Positions 34,792 to 43,091 of a DNA stretch of 64,000 nt are shown here, piece by piece; positions within the stretch are counted from its first letter, which is position 1, and each line of letters opens with the position of its first letter. The notes beneath the pieces are model-generated. The model saw only the letters and a list, made by a program, of their open reading frames with translations, had not been told where the DNA came from and made no database searches. The stretch is from Candidatus Leptovillus gracilis (GTDB lineage Bacteria > Chloroflexota > Anaerolineae > Promineifilales > Promineifilaceae), in assembly GCA_016716065.1 (NCBI GenBank), contig JADJXA010000004.1:395668-459667 (forward strand), read 5' to 3'. A program made the position numbers and the translations under genes.

Positions 34792-35604
34792 TTACTCCGC
34801 AAAATACCATGTCTCTTGCGCCAGGAACAGCCAGGTAGTCGGACCGCCGGGCACGGCCGTTAACCGCATGGCCGCCGGCCAGGGGCGGTGCTGCCAGCCA
34901 TCTTCCGTTTCCACCAGCGGCTCAAATGATTCATTGGTCAACCGCTGCACGCCCGGCAGGGCATTGGGGTCTGTCGGGTCTGTGGCAATTACCAGGTGTG
35001 GCGGTTCTTCTTGGGCTGCTTTAACGCCGCCCAGGTAGCAGGCAAATACCTGCTTGTGTGTCAGGTTGCGGACGGCGGCGAAAAAGCCGACGTATTGGCT
35101 GGGCAAATCTTCAATGGCAAAAGGGGTCATCGGATTAACCAGGCTGCGCGGCAGACTGCCCTGCCAGTCTTCAAACCGCCAACTCCAATCGCCATAAATG
35201 CCCAGGGCCACGCCGATGATCTCGTTTTCCGCCACGCTGCCAGCTACGTGGTATTGAGCGGTGTAGCCGGTAAAATTGTCGTGTAGTCCCTGAGTAATGG
35301 TGATGACGCCGCCACCCTGGGCAACGGCCGTTTGCACATCGGCCAGCAGTTGGTGCGGGCTGCCGGTGGCGAAGTGGGTCGTATCAAACCAACCATACGT
35401 GGAGTTATACACATATTTAGGCCACACTTTCACCCGCTTGGCGTCCGACGGACTCCAACCATCGGGGCAGTTGTCGTTGGGCAGCACAATAGTTGCCACA
35501 TCTTTGTCGGGCGCGCTGCTGGCATATTCATACACCAGGCTTATGAGCAAAAGTGGCAGTAATACTCGTATAATTTGATGCACCGAAAGCTTTCTCTCGT
35601 TCAT
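34792..35604 (-). CDS. Exported protein of unknown function
   Basis: 270 residues with an N-terminal signal or anchor (IIRVLLPLLLISLVYEYASS, residues 11-30). The mature part includes CPDGWSPSDAKRVKVWPKYV, two further cysteine sites (FACYLGG), many aromatic residues (YGDWSWRFEDWQGSLPRSL) and a C-terminus ending TTWLFLAQETWYFAE. No known domain was recognised. It is convergent with the YbaK-like gene and divergent from the leuB region. Confidence 0.65.
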   Translation of the reverse strand: MNERKLSVHQIIRVLLPLLLISLVYEYASSAPDKDVATIVLPNDNCPDGWSPSDAKRVKVWPKYVYNSTYGWFDTTHFATGSPHQLLADVQTAVAQGGGVITITQGLHDNFTGYTAQYHVAGSVAENEIIGVALGIYGDWSWRFEDWQGSLPRSLVNPMTPFAIEDLPSQYVGFFAAVRNLTHKQVFACYLGGVKAAQEEPPHLVIATDPTDPNALPGVQRLTNESFEPLVETEDGWQHRPWPAAMRLTAVPGGPTTWLFLAQETWYFAE

Positions 35605-35724
35605 TTTCTCACATTTCCGGTAACTATATTGTTACGAACAGTTACGGTGAAGATGTATCAGTTGCTTACACCCAATCTTGTAGTCTAACTCACCACAACC
35701 ATCTTATCATATCGTCTGATTTGG

Positions 35725-35730
35725 TATAAT
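35725..35730 (+). promoter_or_regulatory. Candidate -10 box upstream of leuB
   Basis: TATAAT in ttggtataatcgggg, 223 nt before leuB, in front of the two REP-like repeats. No convincing -35 at the right distance, so this is tentative. Confidence 0.35.
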
Positions 35731-35759
35731 CGGGGAATTGGGTGTTGACACGGCCGTTT

Positions 35760-35847
35760 CCCACCACCACGGATGAAAACCCTGGGAGCGCAGGCGTCTC
35801 GCCTGCCAGGGCGGACGGGACGTCCGCGCTCCCATTTTCAGAGGAGA
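35760..35847. repeat. REP-like cruciform repeat, copy 1
   Basis: 88 nt beginning cccaccaccacggatg. Outer stem gggagcg/cgctccc encloses two hairpins (caggcg-tct-cgcctg and gcggacg-gga-cgtccgc), a three-way junction. It ends in ttttcagaggaga, a good ribosome site. Copy 2 at 35864 differs at one base (cggacgggacg here). Confidence 0.9.
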
Positions 35848-35863
35848 TTTCATGAGTGGGTTA

Positions 35864-35951
35864 CCCACCACCACGGATGAAAACCCTGGGAGCGCAGGCG
35901 TCTCGCCTGCCAGGGCGGACGAGACGTCCGCGCTCCCATTTTCAGAGGAGA
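35864..35951. repeat. REP-like cruciform repeat, copy 2, supplying the leuB ribosome site
   Basis: Same 88-nt unit as copy 1 with one substitution, offset by 104 nt. Its terminal cagaggaga is the Shine-Dalgarno of leuB, whose ATG follows at 35953. A third, inverted copy is at 59271-59340. A small frame (35852-35956) runs through this copy and overlaps the leuB start by ATGA. Confidence 0.9.
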
Positions 35952-35952
35952 C

Positions 35953-37041
35953 ATGATGCAAGCAAAAATTACCCTACTGCCCGGCGATGGTATCGGCCCG
36001 GAAGTTGTGGCTGAGGCGCATAAAGTGCTGGCGGTCATCGCCGCTCAATACAACCATACCTTCACCTTTAACCAGCAGCTTGCCGGGGGCATTGCCATTG
36101 ACGAAACCGGCCATCCTCTGCCAGAGGAAACCCTGAACGCCTGTCTGCACAGCGACGCCGTGCTGTTAGGCGCGGTGGGCGGCCCCAAATGGAGCGATCC
36201 AAAAGCGGCCGTCAGGCCGGAACAAGGGCTGCTGCAACTACGCAAAGTGCTGAACGCCTTCGCCAATTTGCGCCCGGTGAAGGTGTTCGATGCTCTGGCC
36301 GACGCCAGCCCGCTGAAACTAGAGCGCGTGCGGGGCGTGGACATCATGTTTGTGCGCGAGCTGACCGGCGGTATTTACTTTGGGCAGCCATCGGGCCGGG
36401 AGATGGTCCCGGAAGGGCGCAGCGGTCACGATACAATGCGTTACAACGAATTGGAGATTCGGCGGGTGCTGAAGGTGGCGTTTGAACTGGCGCGCGGCCG
36501 TCGTGGCAAAGTTACGTCGGTGGATAAGGCCAATGTGCTGGCGACGATGCGCGTCTGGCGTGAAGTGGCCCACGAAGTGGCCGCCGAATACCCGGACATC
36601 GCCTATGAAGACGTGCTGGTGGACGCCATGGCGATGTACCTCATCAATCGCCCGGCCGATTTTGACGTGGTGGTGACGGGCAATATGTTTGGCGATATTT
36701 TGTCTGACGAGGCTTCGATGATCACCGGCTCGTTGGGGATGCTGCCCTCGGCGTCGTTGGGCGAGCCGGGTTCTATTGGCCTGTATGAGCCGATTCACGG
36801 CTCTGCGCCGGATATTGCCGGCAAGGGCATTGCCAACCCGTTGGCGACGATTCTGAGCGTGGCGATGATGCTGCGCTGGAGTTTTGGCTTGTACACAGAG
36901 GCGGCGGCGGTGGAAACGGCCGTTTCCCACATCCTGGCCGCCGGCCACCGCACCGCCGACATCGCCGCCCCAGGACAAACCCCCATCGGCACACAAGCCA
37001 TGGGCGACCTGGTGGCCCAAACCCTGAGCGAGAGTATATAG
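35953..37041 (+). CDS. leuB: 3-isopropylmalate dehydrogenase
   Basis: 362 residues; two ATGs in a row (35953 and 35956), both after GAGGAG. NAD-dependent oxidative decarboxylation of 3-isopropylmalate, third step to leucine. Marks: ITLLPGDGIGPEVVAEAHKV (residues 5-24), GAVGGPKWSD, LRKVLNAFANLRPVKVF, ELTGGIYFGQPSGRE, VDKANVLATMRVWREV, VDAMAMYLINRP, TGNMFGDILSDEASMITGSL, GLYEPIHGSAPDIAGKGIAN. It is separated from the main operon by 3.5 kb of unrelated genes and has its own leader made of two REP-like repeats. Confidence 0.95.
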   Translation: MMQAKITLLPGDGIGPEVVAEAHKVLAVIAAQYNHTFTFNQQLAGGIAIDETGHPLPEETLNACLHSDAVLLGAVGGPKWSDPKAAVRPEQGLLQLRKVLNAFANLRPVKVFDALADASPLKLERVRGVDIMFVRELTGGIYFGQPSGREMVPEGRSGHDTMRYNELEIRRVLKVAFELARGRRGKVTSVDKANVLATMRVWREVAHEVAAEYPDIAYEDVLVDAMAMYLINRPADFDVVVTGNMFGDILSDEASMITGSLGMLPSASLGEPGSIGLYEPIHGSAPDIAGKGIANPLATILSVAMMLRWSFGLYTEAAAVETAVSHILAAGHRTADIAAPGQTPIGTQAMGDLVAQTLSESI

Positions 37042-37107
37042 CTAGAGCTAGAGTATAGAGCTAGAGGAAGAGTTCATTCTTCCTCTCGCTCTCGCTCTCG
37101 CTCTCGC
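37041..37107. terminator. Bidirectional word-repeat hairpin between leuB and a phosphofructokinase gene
   Basis: The arm iterates gctagagcta and agaggaagag words; the opposite arm is cttcctctcgctctcgctctcgct. Convergent genes end on both sides, so it can serve as a two-way terminator. Similar words are found at 27963-28018. Confidence 0.6.
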
Positions 37108-38273
37108 TAATAAAGGAACATCGGCTTACCCATCACCTGGCGGACTTTAGGGCGGTATTCCTTTTTGTCGTACAGTTCGTCCACGTCTACGCGCTTGACG
37201 CCGGTGGCGACGGTACTCATGGGGATGTGGGTGTATGTGCCGTCGCGCAGCGCCACCATCCGGCCGCTGACCCCATCTTCAATCAGGTCCATGGCCATGT
37301 GGGCATAATTGGCGGCCACCATCAGGTCCAGGGCGTCGGGCGCGCCGGAGCGCATCAGGTAGCCCACGCGCTGGTTGATGATGTTTTCGCCGGTGATTTT
37401 ATTGAGCGCTTCGCCGGTAATTTCGCCGATACCGCCCAATTTGCGATGGCCATAGGCGTCGGTTTCGCCGTATTCCACCACTTTGCCGCCCACCATGTGC
37501 GCCCCTTCGCTGATCGTGACCATGGCGTAATTGCTGGGGTTGGTGCGCTTGTCTTGCAGCACCAGTTCGGCCAGTTTTTCCGGGTCGAAGGGCACTTCGG
37601 AGATGATGGCCCGGTCTACCCCGGCCAGGTAGGAGCTGATCAGGCTGGTTTCGCCGCTGTTACGGCCGAACAGTTCCACCACGGCGATGCGTTCGTGGGA
37701 GCCGGTGCTGGTGCGCAGTTGATTGAGGAAGAGGACGCTGCGGGTAACGGCCGTGCTAAAACCAATGCAATAATCTGTGCCATATACGTCATTGTCCATC
37801 GTCTTGGGGATGGCGATTACCGGGAAGCCTTCGCTGTGCAGCCGTTCGCCGTAGCTTAATGTATCGTCGCCGCCAATGGGAATCAGCCGATCTATACCCA
37901 GAAATTCCAGATTCGCCAAAACGTGCGGCGTAAAGTCGCGCAGGCGCGTGTCTTCGGCTTCCGCCGCCAGATGCTCCGGGTCTTTTAGAAATTCGGGCAC
38001 GCGGCTGGGCTTTACCTTGCCCGGATGAGTGCGACTGGTATGTAAAAATGTGCCGCCGGTGCGGTCAATCGTCCGCACGACCTGGTTGTCTAGTCTGATA
38101 AAGTTTTTCTCAAAACTCTCCGGGTCGTCCCGGTTAAAATCTAGCAGCCCGCCCCAGCCACGGCGCACACCCACAATCTCGTGCCCCTGGTCCACCGCGC
38201 GGTTGACGACGGCTTTGATGCATGGATTCAGGCCGGGCACGTCGCCTCCGCCGGTTAAAATGCCAATTTTCAT
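37107..38273 (-). CDS. 6-phosphofructokinase, group III; motifs suggest pyrophosphate dependence (copy 1)
   Basis: 388 residues from the ATG after AAGGAG. It phosphorylates fructose 6-phosphate. MKIGILTGGGDVPGLNPCIK opens the fold. PIGGDDTLSYG has Asp at the position (GGDD, 134-137) that is Gly in ATP-dependent E. coli PfkA, and IPKTMDNDVYG carries Lys157 where ATP enzymes have Gly. This Asp/Lys pair is the known signature of PPi-using enzymes, so reversible PPi-PFK activity is predicted; group III also contains mixed cases. A paralogue lies 128 nt upstream on the same strand. A terminator hairpin lies between them. Confidence 0.88.
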   Translation of the reverse strand: MKIGILTGGGDVPGLNPCIKAVVNRAVDQGHEIVGVRRGWGGLLDFNRDDPESFEKNFIRLDNQVVRTIDRTGGTFLHTSRTHPGKVKPSRVPEFLKDPEHLAAEAEDTRLRDFTPHVLANLEFLGIDRLIPIGGDDTLSYGERLHSEGFPVIAIPKTMDNDVYGTDYCIGFSTAVTRSVLFLNQLRTSTGSHERIAVVELFGRNSGETSLISSYLAGVDRAIISEVPFDPEKLAELVLQDKRTNPSNYAMVTISEGAHMVGGKVVEYGETDAYGHRKLGGIGEITGEALNKITGENIINQRVGYLMRSGAPDALDLMVAANYAHMAMDLIEDGVSGRMVALRDGTYTHIPMSTVATGVKRVDVDELYDKKEYRPKVRQVMGKPMFLY

Positions 38274-38319
38274 CTGTGTCTCCTTCAAAAATGGATGTGT
38301 GGCTCAACGGCCGTTCATA

Positions 38320-38360
38320 AAAAAAGGCAAGCCATTGACCCCTTGGCCTATTGGCTTGCC
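38320..38360 (-). terminator. Intrinsic terminator after the second phosphofructokinase gene
   Basis: Read on the minus strand, ggcaagcca (38352-38360) pairs with tggcttgcc (38326-38334) and is followed by TTTTTT. It ends the transcript of the gene at 38402-39607, so the two tandem phosphofructokinase genes are probably separate units. Confidence 0.75.
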
Positions 38361-38401
38361 CCGTTTCTATAGTTGTCTGTTCTGCTGGTAAACGGCAAAC
38401 T

Positions 38402-39607
38402 TTACCCTTCGCTGGTCATGATCATCAACGGCTTCATCTCAAAGCTCTTGTAATGCGGCCGTAAACGCTCTGTGTTGTAGAACTCTTTGACGTTGACGAA
38501 CTTTTTCTTGCTGGTGACCACGGTGATTGGCACGTTATCGTAACGGCCGTTCTTCAGGACTACCAGACGGCCGTAGATATTATTTAAAATCAGGTCCAAC
38601 GCCAGGTTACCATAAGCCATCGGCACAATCGAATCAATGGCGTCGGGGTCGCCGCCGCGCACCAGATAGCCCAATTTTTGGTTAATGACGTTAATGGCTT
38701 TGCCATTGTTGTACTTGGGTGACAATTCCTTCAGTTTGGCCGACACCATGTCGCCAATGCCGCCTAATTTAGCATGGCCATAAGCGTCCTTTTCCGCTTC
38801 CTTGAACACCATTTCACCCCCGGCAAACGTCGCCCCTTCGGAAACCAGCACCACTGAATAACGGCTGGGATTTTTATACCGATCTTCGGCCAACAAACCG
38901 GTCAACAAATCCACGTCGAACTGATATTCCGGGATGACACAGCGGTTGGCGGCCCCGGCCATCGTCGGCAGCATGGCCGTGAAACCAGCATAGCGGCCAA
39001 ACACTTCCAGCACCAAAAAGCGCTCATGCGACCCAGCCGATGTGCGCAGGCTGTTGGTCATCTGAATAGTGCGGGTGACACAGGTGCTAAAACCGATGCA
39101 GTAATCGGTTCCGGGCACGTCGTTGTCCATCGTTTTGGGGATAGCCACCACCTTCACCCCTTCCTGGTAGAGGCGCACGCCATAACTCAGCGTATCGTCG
39201 CCGCCAATGGGGATCAGGTACTCAATGCCCAAATACTCCAGATTTTTGATGATTTCCGGCGTCAGGTCGTTGATTTCATCGTTGTAGGTGTCGCGTAGAT
39301 GTTCGGGCACGTCGTTTTTGCGCATGTGGCTGGGGCGGGTGCGCGAACTGTGTAAAAATGTGCCGCCGGTGCGGCCGGCTTTGTTGACGACTTCTTCGGT
39401 CAATACCTGGTAGTTGTAGCTGTTGTCGGCTTTGGGATCACGGATTAATTCCGTGATACCGGCCCAACCGCGGCGCAGCCCAATCACTGTATAGCCTTCG
39501 CGGATGGCGCGGATGGTTACGGCGCGAATGGCCGGATTCAGGCCCGGCACGTCGCCGCCGCCGGTCAGGATGCCAATGACCCCTTTTGTTTTGTTCACGT
39601 TTGCCAT
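38402..39607 (-). CDS. 6-phosphofructokinase, group III; motifs suggest pyrophosphate dependence (copy 2)
   Basis: 401 residues from the ATG opening MANVNKTKGVIGILTGGGDV; AAGGAG lies about 11 nt upstream, and a TTG earlier in frame overlaps that site. As in copy 1, PIGGDDTLSYG (GGDD at 135-138) and IPKTMDNDVPG (Lys158) carry the Asp/Lys pair linked to PPi use. GTDYCIGFSTCVTRTIQ, AGSHERFLVLEVFGRYAGFT and the C-terminal KLGYLVRGGDPDAIDS are family blocks. It differs clearly from copy 1 along its length, so this is an old duplication or two separately acquired enzymes with perhaps different substrates, such as sedoheptulose 7-phosphate. Confidence 0.88.
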   Translation of the reverse strand: MANVNKTKGVIGILTGGGDVPGLNPAIRAVTIRAIREGYTVIGLRRGWAGITELIRDPKADNSYNYQVLTEEVVNKAGRTGGTFLHSSRTRPSHMRKNDVPEHLRDTYNDEINDLTPEIIKNLEYLGIEYLIPIGGDDTLSYGVRLYQEGVKVVAIPKTMDNDVPGTDYCIGFSTCVTRTIQMTNSLRTSAGSHERFLVLEVFGRYAGFTAMLPTMAGAANRCVIPEYQFDVDLLTGLLAEDRYKNPSRYSVVLVSEGATFAGGEMVFKEAEKDAYGHAKLGGIGDMVSAKLKELSPKYNNGKAINVINQKLGYLVRGGDPDAIDSIVPMAYGNLALDLILNNIYGRLVVLKNGRYDNVPITVVTSKKKFVNVKEFYNTERLRPHYKSFEMKPLMIMTSEG

Positions 39608-39694
39608 GAAAAATGAAGCTCCTTTTTTCAATCTATAGACCTGTCAGGTCTTAATTATATCTGCTGCTGGTTTTGAAGCGACCAGATTGTCCGG

Positions 39695-40648
39695 TTATGG
39701 GGCGGTCAGGGCGGCCACAAACAGGTTGAGGGCGGTGATCATGTCGTTGCGGCCGGTTTTGACGGCTACGTCTACGTCGAGCAGGTGGCGGTAGATTTGC
39801 TCTAGCTGTGGCAGGCTGAACTGCGCGCTTTGTTGGTGCAGTTTGCCGGCCACAAAACTGTGCAGCTTCAGCCGCTGGCTGATGGCCGGGGGGCGGCCGC
39901 CGGCGTCTACCATTTCTCGTACTTGAATGAGCAGCCGGAACTGACGCACGAACATGGAAAAGAGGAAGAAGGGGTCGGCCCCTTCCTGAAATTTTTGTTG
40001 CAGCAGCAGCGCCGCTTTTTTGCTGTTGCGGTTGCCCAAGGCGTCTACCAGGTCAAAAATGCTGGCTTCGGCCAGATAGGGGCTTAAAATGGTTACGTCT
40101 TCGCCGTTGATTTCGCCATCTATTTTGTAGATGACCAGCTTTTCGATTTCGTTGTCCAGGATTTGCAGGTTGTTGCCGATGTTGGTGGCCAGCAGGTGGA
40201 TGGCGTGGGGGGTGATACGGCCGTTCTTCTCTTCCACCCGCTGCCGAATCCACCGGTCTAACTGCGGGCCTTCTGGTCGGGTGAACAGTTTTTCAAAACC
40301 GGTTTTCTCTGCTCGCGCCAATTTGACGATAGCATGGCTGTCGGGCAGCGCTTCTGGTTCCAGGAAAACCAGCCGGGTGGTTTCCGGCAGTTGGGGCAGG
40401 TAGGCGGCCAACTCCTTCAGATACGCTTTGTCTGGTTTGCTGATGAACAGGCCAGAAACAATCACCAGCCGGACTTTTGCCAGAAAGGGCATGACACTGC
40501 ACGCCTGCCGCAAATTGTTCAGCGAAACCAGGCCATCCAGCCGCGTTGTGTTCAGGTCCAACAGACCCGGATCGCCTAATTTGCCCATTAAATCGGCCAG
40601 CGTTTCTTTTTGCGAGTGGGTATCGTCCCCGTGGAAGATGTAGAACAT
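39695..40648 (-). CDS. holA: DNA polymerase III, delta subunit
   Basis: 317 residues, normal for the family. Delta opens the sliding clamp within the clamp loader. Marks: MFYIFHGDDTHSQKETLADL (residues 1-20), CSVMPFLAKVRLVIVSGLF, a degenerate P-loop region, and the C-terminal collar domain (EASIFDLVDALGNRNSKKAA, LHQQSAQFSLPQLEQIYRHL, DVDVAVKTGRNDMITALNLF). No Shine-Dalgarno is visible; the ATG directly follows a word-repeat hairpin. Upstream is a DUF6391-like gene on the same strand. Confidence 0.9.
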   Translation of the reverse strand: MFYIFHGDDTHSQKETLADLMGKLGDPGLLDLNTTRLDGLVSLNNLRQACSVMPFLAKVRLVIVSGLFISKPDKAYLKELAAYLPQLPETTRLVFLEPEALPDSHAIVKLARAEKTGFEKLFTRPEGPQLDRWIRQRVEEKNGRITPHAIHLLATNIGNNLQILDNEIEKLVIYKIDGEINGEDVTILSPYLAEASIFDLVDALGNRNSKKAALLLQQKFQEGADPFFLFSMFVRQFRLLIQVREMVDAGGRPPAISQRLKLHSFVAGKLHQQSAQFSLPQLEQIYRHLLDVDVAVKTGRNDMITALNLFVAALTAP

Positions 40649-40649
40649 A

Positions 40650-40725
40650 GTAGTTGGCAGTTGTTAGTTGTTAGTTGGGAGTTGGGAGTCGGCTATCCAC
40701 TATCAACTCCCAACTAACAACTATC
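40650..40725. repeat. Word-repeat hairpin (gttgttagttg / caactaacaac) upstream of holA
   Basis: gttgttagttgttagttggg pairs with cccaactaacaac; ccactatcaact is an additional word. It lies between the start of holA and the stop of the DUF6391-like gene and touches both. Confidence 0.75.
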
Positions 40726-41296
40726 CCCTTGTGCGAATGCGATAGGCGGTGGCCGGGTGGGTCTGGCTGCCGCCGGTGAGCAGCAGTTGGAACAGCCGGG
40801 TGATGGGCGAGGGCTGGATTTTTTCGATGCTGACGATCTGCATGTCGCCCAGGTTGCCTTCGGTGGTGTATTGGGCCTGGAGGTAAATGCCTAACGGCCG
40901 TGACACAATCAAGGTCACCACCACCGCCAAAATCGCCGACGGCAGCGCATTGGCAAACACGCTTAAATCGAAGGACGGCCGTTTTTGCCGTCTTTGCTCC
41001 AGGGCCAGGGTGGTTTGGGCGGCCAGCGTCGCCATCGTCGCAGTGGTCAGCAGCACCGTGCCGCAGTTGGGATGTACGGCCAGGTTGGCCTCGCCCCCTT
41101 TCATGCGTCGGTAGGCTTCTTCAACGGCCGTAACCACCGTCGCTTCTGGCAAATTGCCGTACACATTCAAATAAAATCCCCGATGGTCGGAATTGCCTTG
41201 TGCGTTGAAATTTTTGTGTTTTTCACTAAGCACATGAATGGTGGCATGTTCCAGGCCATGATTACGCCGTGTCCGGCTGATGATTTCTGAGAGCAT
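40721..41296 (-). CDS. DUF6391-like membrane protein
   Basis: 191 residues, ATG after AGAGGTAATC. The N-terminal sequence RTRRNHGLEHATIHVLSEKH with conserved His residues, GFYLNVYGNLPEATV, and LAVHPNCGTVLLTTATMATL match a small family known from cyanobacteria and Chloroflexota (I recall it as DUF6391). Two hydrophobic helices are likely (about 85-102 and 118-140). Function unknown; the His/Cys pattern could hold a metal. Confidence 0.65.
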   Translation of the reverse strand: MLSEIISRTRRNHGLEHATIHVLSEKHKNFNAQGNSDHRGFYLNVYGNLPEATVVTAVEEAYRRMKGGEANLAVHPNCGTVLLTTATMATLAAQTTLALEQRRQKRPSFDLSVFANALPSAILAVVVTLIVSRPLGIYLQAQYTTEGNLGDMQIVSIEKIQPSPITRLFQLLLTGGSQTHPATAYRIRTRG

Positions 41297-41357
41297 GATT
41301 ACCTCTATGGTGGAAAATAACGAATGGTCAATCCTTCGACAAGCTCAGGACCAATCG

Positions 41358-43052
41358 TCAATAAAAAGTGGGTAAACCCAGGTTGGGCATGGGTTCTTGG
41401 GCCAAAAAGGCTTTGATGGCCGCATAAGCCGCTTTACGGTCATCCCAGGGATATTCGGTGATGCCAAAGCACATTGTTTGCTCGTGGCCTTTGCCGCAAA
41501 TGAGGACCACGTCATGTTTTTGCGCCAGTGTCAGCGCAAAATAAATAGCCGCGCCGCGATCCGGCAGCCGCCAGAAGGTCCGGCCTTCCACGCCGCCTTT
41601 GCTGCGACAGCCAAAAGCCATCATGTCTAAGATGTCTTCCAGCGATTCGGTGCGTGGGTCTTCGGCCGTTAGGATCGTTATATCGGCCTGTTGGGCTGAA
41701 ATTTCAGCCATCATGCGCCGCTTTTCCACGTCTCGTTTGCCGGCGCTGCCAAACACGGTGATGACACGGCCGTGATGGTCGGCCACCATTTGCCGCGCGG
41801 CGGCGATAGACCGGGCCAGCGAGTTGGGCGTGTGGGCAAAGTCCACGATGGTTAAAAAAGCCTGCCCACCGTTGATGCGCTCCATCCGGCCGCTGACGCC
41901 GTATACTTTTTTTAATCCTTCCTGGATGGCGTCGGGCGCAATTTGCAGCACACGGGCGACGGCGACGGCCGCCAGTATATTGTACAGGTTAAATTCGCCC
42001 AACAAGTGGGAAAATCCGGGGACCTTAAAGTCCATCTGCGCTTTTTGGGTTTCGCCGCGCAGTCGGCCTAACGGCTGATTGAAGTGGAGATGGAACCACG
42101 TTTTGTCTGCTTCGTAGCTGATGTTGTGGGCGGTCACGTCCGCTGCGGCATTCAGGCCGTAGCTGACGTGATGGGGCACAGGAATGGCCGACAGACGGGT
42201 GAAGGAGCTGTCGTCGTAGTTGAGTACGGCCGTTTTCCCCACCCGCTTCTTGGCCGGATTCTGCGTTTCAATGGCCCAGTCGTCGGCCAGCAGACCGGTA
42301 AACAGGCGGGCTTTGGCGGCAAAATACCCCTCGTAGCTGCCGTGGTAGTCCAGGTGTTCGTGGGTGATGTTGGTGATGAGGGCGATGTCGAAATCTACGG
42401 CCGTCACCCGGCGCTGCGCCAGACCATGCGATGTGGATTCCAGAATGCAGTGGGTTAAACCGGCGTCTACCATGCGGCGCAGATAACGCTGCACCACTGG
42501 CGCTTCCGGTGTGGTGACGTGGGGAGCCAATGGCTCCTCTTGTTCGCCGACCACCGCCTTAAGCGTACTCAGCAGCCCGGCGCGCAGCCCGGCGGCTTGT
42601 AAGATGCTGTGCAGCAGGCTGCACGTCGTCGTCTTGCCGTCTGTGCCGGTGACGCCGATCATCACCAGTTGGCGGCTGGGAAAGCCTTCCCAGGCGGCGG
42701 CCAGCCAGGCCAGCGCTTCGGCCGTGTCGGCCACTTCCAGATAAGCCGCGTCTGGCGGAATGGGCAGGTCTAGCTGCGCCGCGGGGCGCTGCGCCAGAAT
42801 GAGGCTGGCTCCCCGCGCCAACGCCTGCCCGATATAAGGGTGGCCGTCGCTGGTGGCCCGCACCCGCGCCACAAAACAGGCTCCCGGCGCGACGTCGTTG
42901 GTGTTTTCGGTGAGGTGGGTCAGGTGTACGTCGGGTCCGTCGTAGGCCGGTGGTTGGGGCAGATGGGTGTGGTGAACGGCCGTAGCCCAGTCGGCTAAAA
43001 GCTGCTTGAGGGAACGGCCGTTGGTTGTCGTGGGAGTGTGCAAATCATTCAT
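41358..43052 (-). CDS. murE: UDP-N-acetylmuramoyl-tripeptide synthase (MurE-type Mur ligase)
   Basis: 564 residues. ATP-dependent ligase that adds the third residue of the peptidoglycan stem peptide. N-terminal UDP-binding domain (1-125), then ATP loop GVTGTDGKTTTCS (133-145), STSHGLAQRR (substrate loop), ITNITHEHLDYHGSYEGYFA (Mg-binding His/Asp), VDFAHTPNSLARSIAAARQM and the C-terminal domain with TAEDPRTESLEDILDMM and ICGKGHEQTM. The DPR part resembles the DNPR motif of diaminopimelate-adding enzymes, but the match is incomplete, so the amino acid added is not certain. About 60 residues longer than E. coli MurE at the ends. Confidence 0.88.
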   Translation of the reverse strand: MNDLHTPTTTNGRSLKQLLADWATAVHHTHLPQPPAYDGPDVHLTHLTENTNDVAPGACFVARVRATSDGHPYIGQALARGASLILAQRPAAQLDLPIPPDAAYLEVADTAEALAWLAAAWEGFPSRQLVMIGVTGTDGKTTTCSLLHSILQAAGLRAGLLSTLKAVVGEQEEPLAPHVTTPEAPVVQRYLRRMVDAGLTHCILESTSHGLAQRRVTAVDFDIALITNITHEHLDYHGSYEGYFAAKARLFTGLLADDWAIETQNPAKKRVGKTAVLNYDDSSFTRLSAIPVPHHVSYGLNAAADVTAHNISYEADKTWFHLHFNQPLGRLRGETQKAQMDFKVPGFSHLLGEFNLYNILAAVAVARVLQIAPDAIQEGLKKVYGVSGRMERINGGQAFLTIVDFAHTPNSLARSIAAARQMVADHHGRVITVFGSAGKRDVEKRRMMAEISAQQADITILTAEDPRTESLEDILDMMAFGCRSKGGVEGRTFWRLPDRGAAIYFALTLAQKHDVVLICGKGHEQTMCFGITEYPWDDRKAAYAAIKAFLAQEPMPNLGLPTFY

Positions 43053-43091
43053 GACTGGCTACTTTAGCGGGAAATTCTGCGGCTGTCCAGT

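Noticed and set aside
35852..35956. 34-codon ORF as a functional gene
   Set aside because: It is made almost entirely of the REP-like repeat and the same peptide would be produced by any copy. It is noted only as a possible coupling frame.
41325..41360. Intergenic ccttcgacaagctcagg near murE as a regulatory site
   Set aside because: The string is a common dispersed repeat in many bacterial genomes and shows no position relative to a promoter here.
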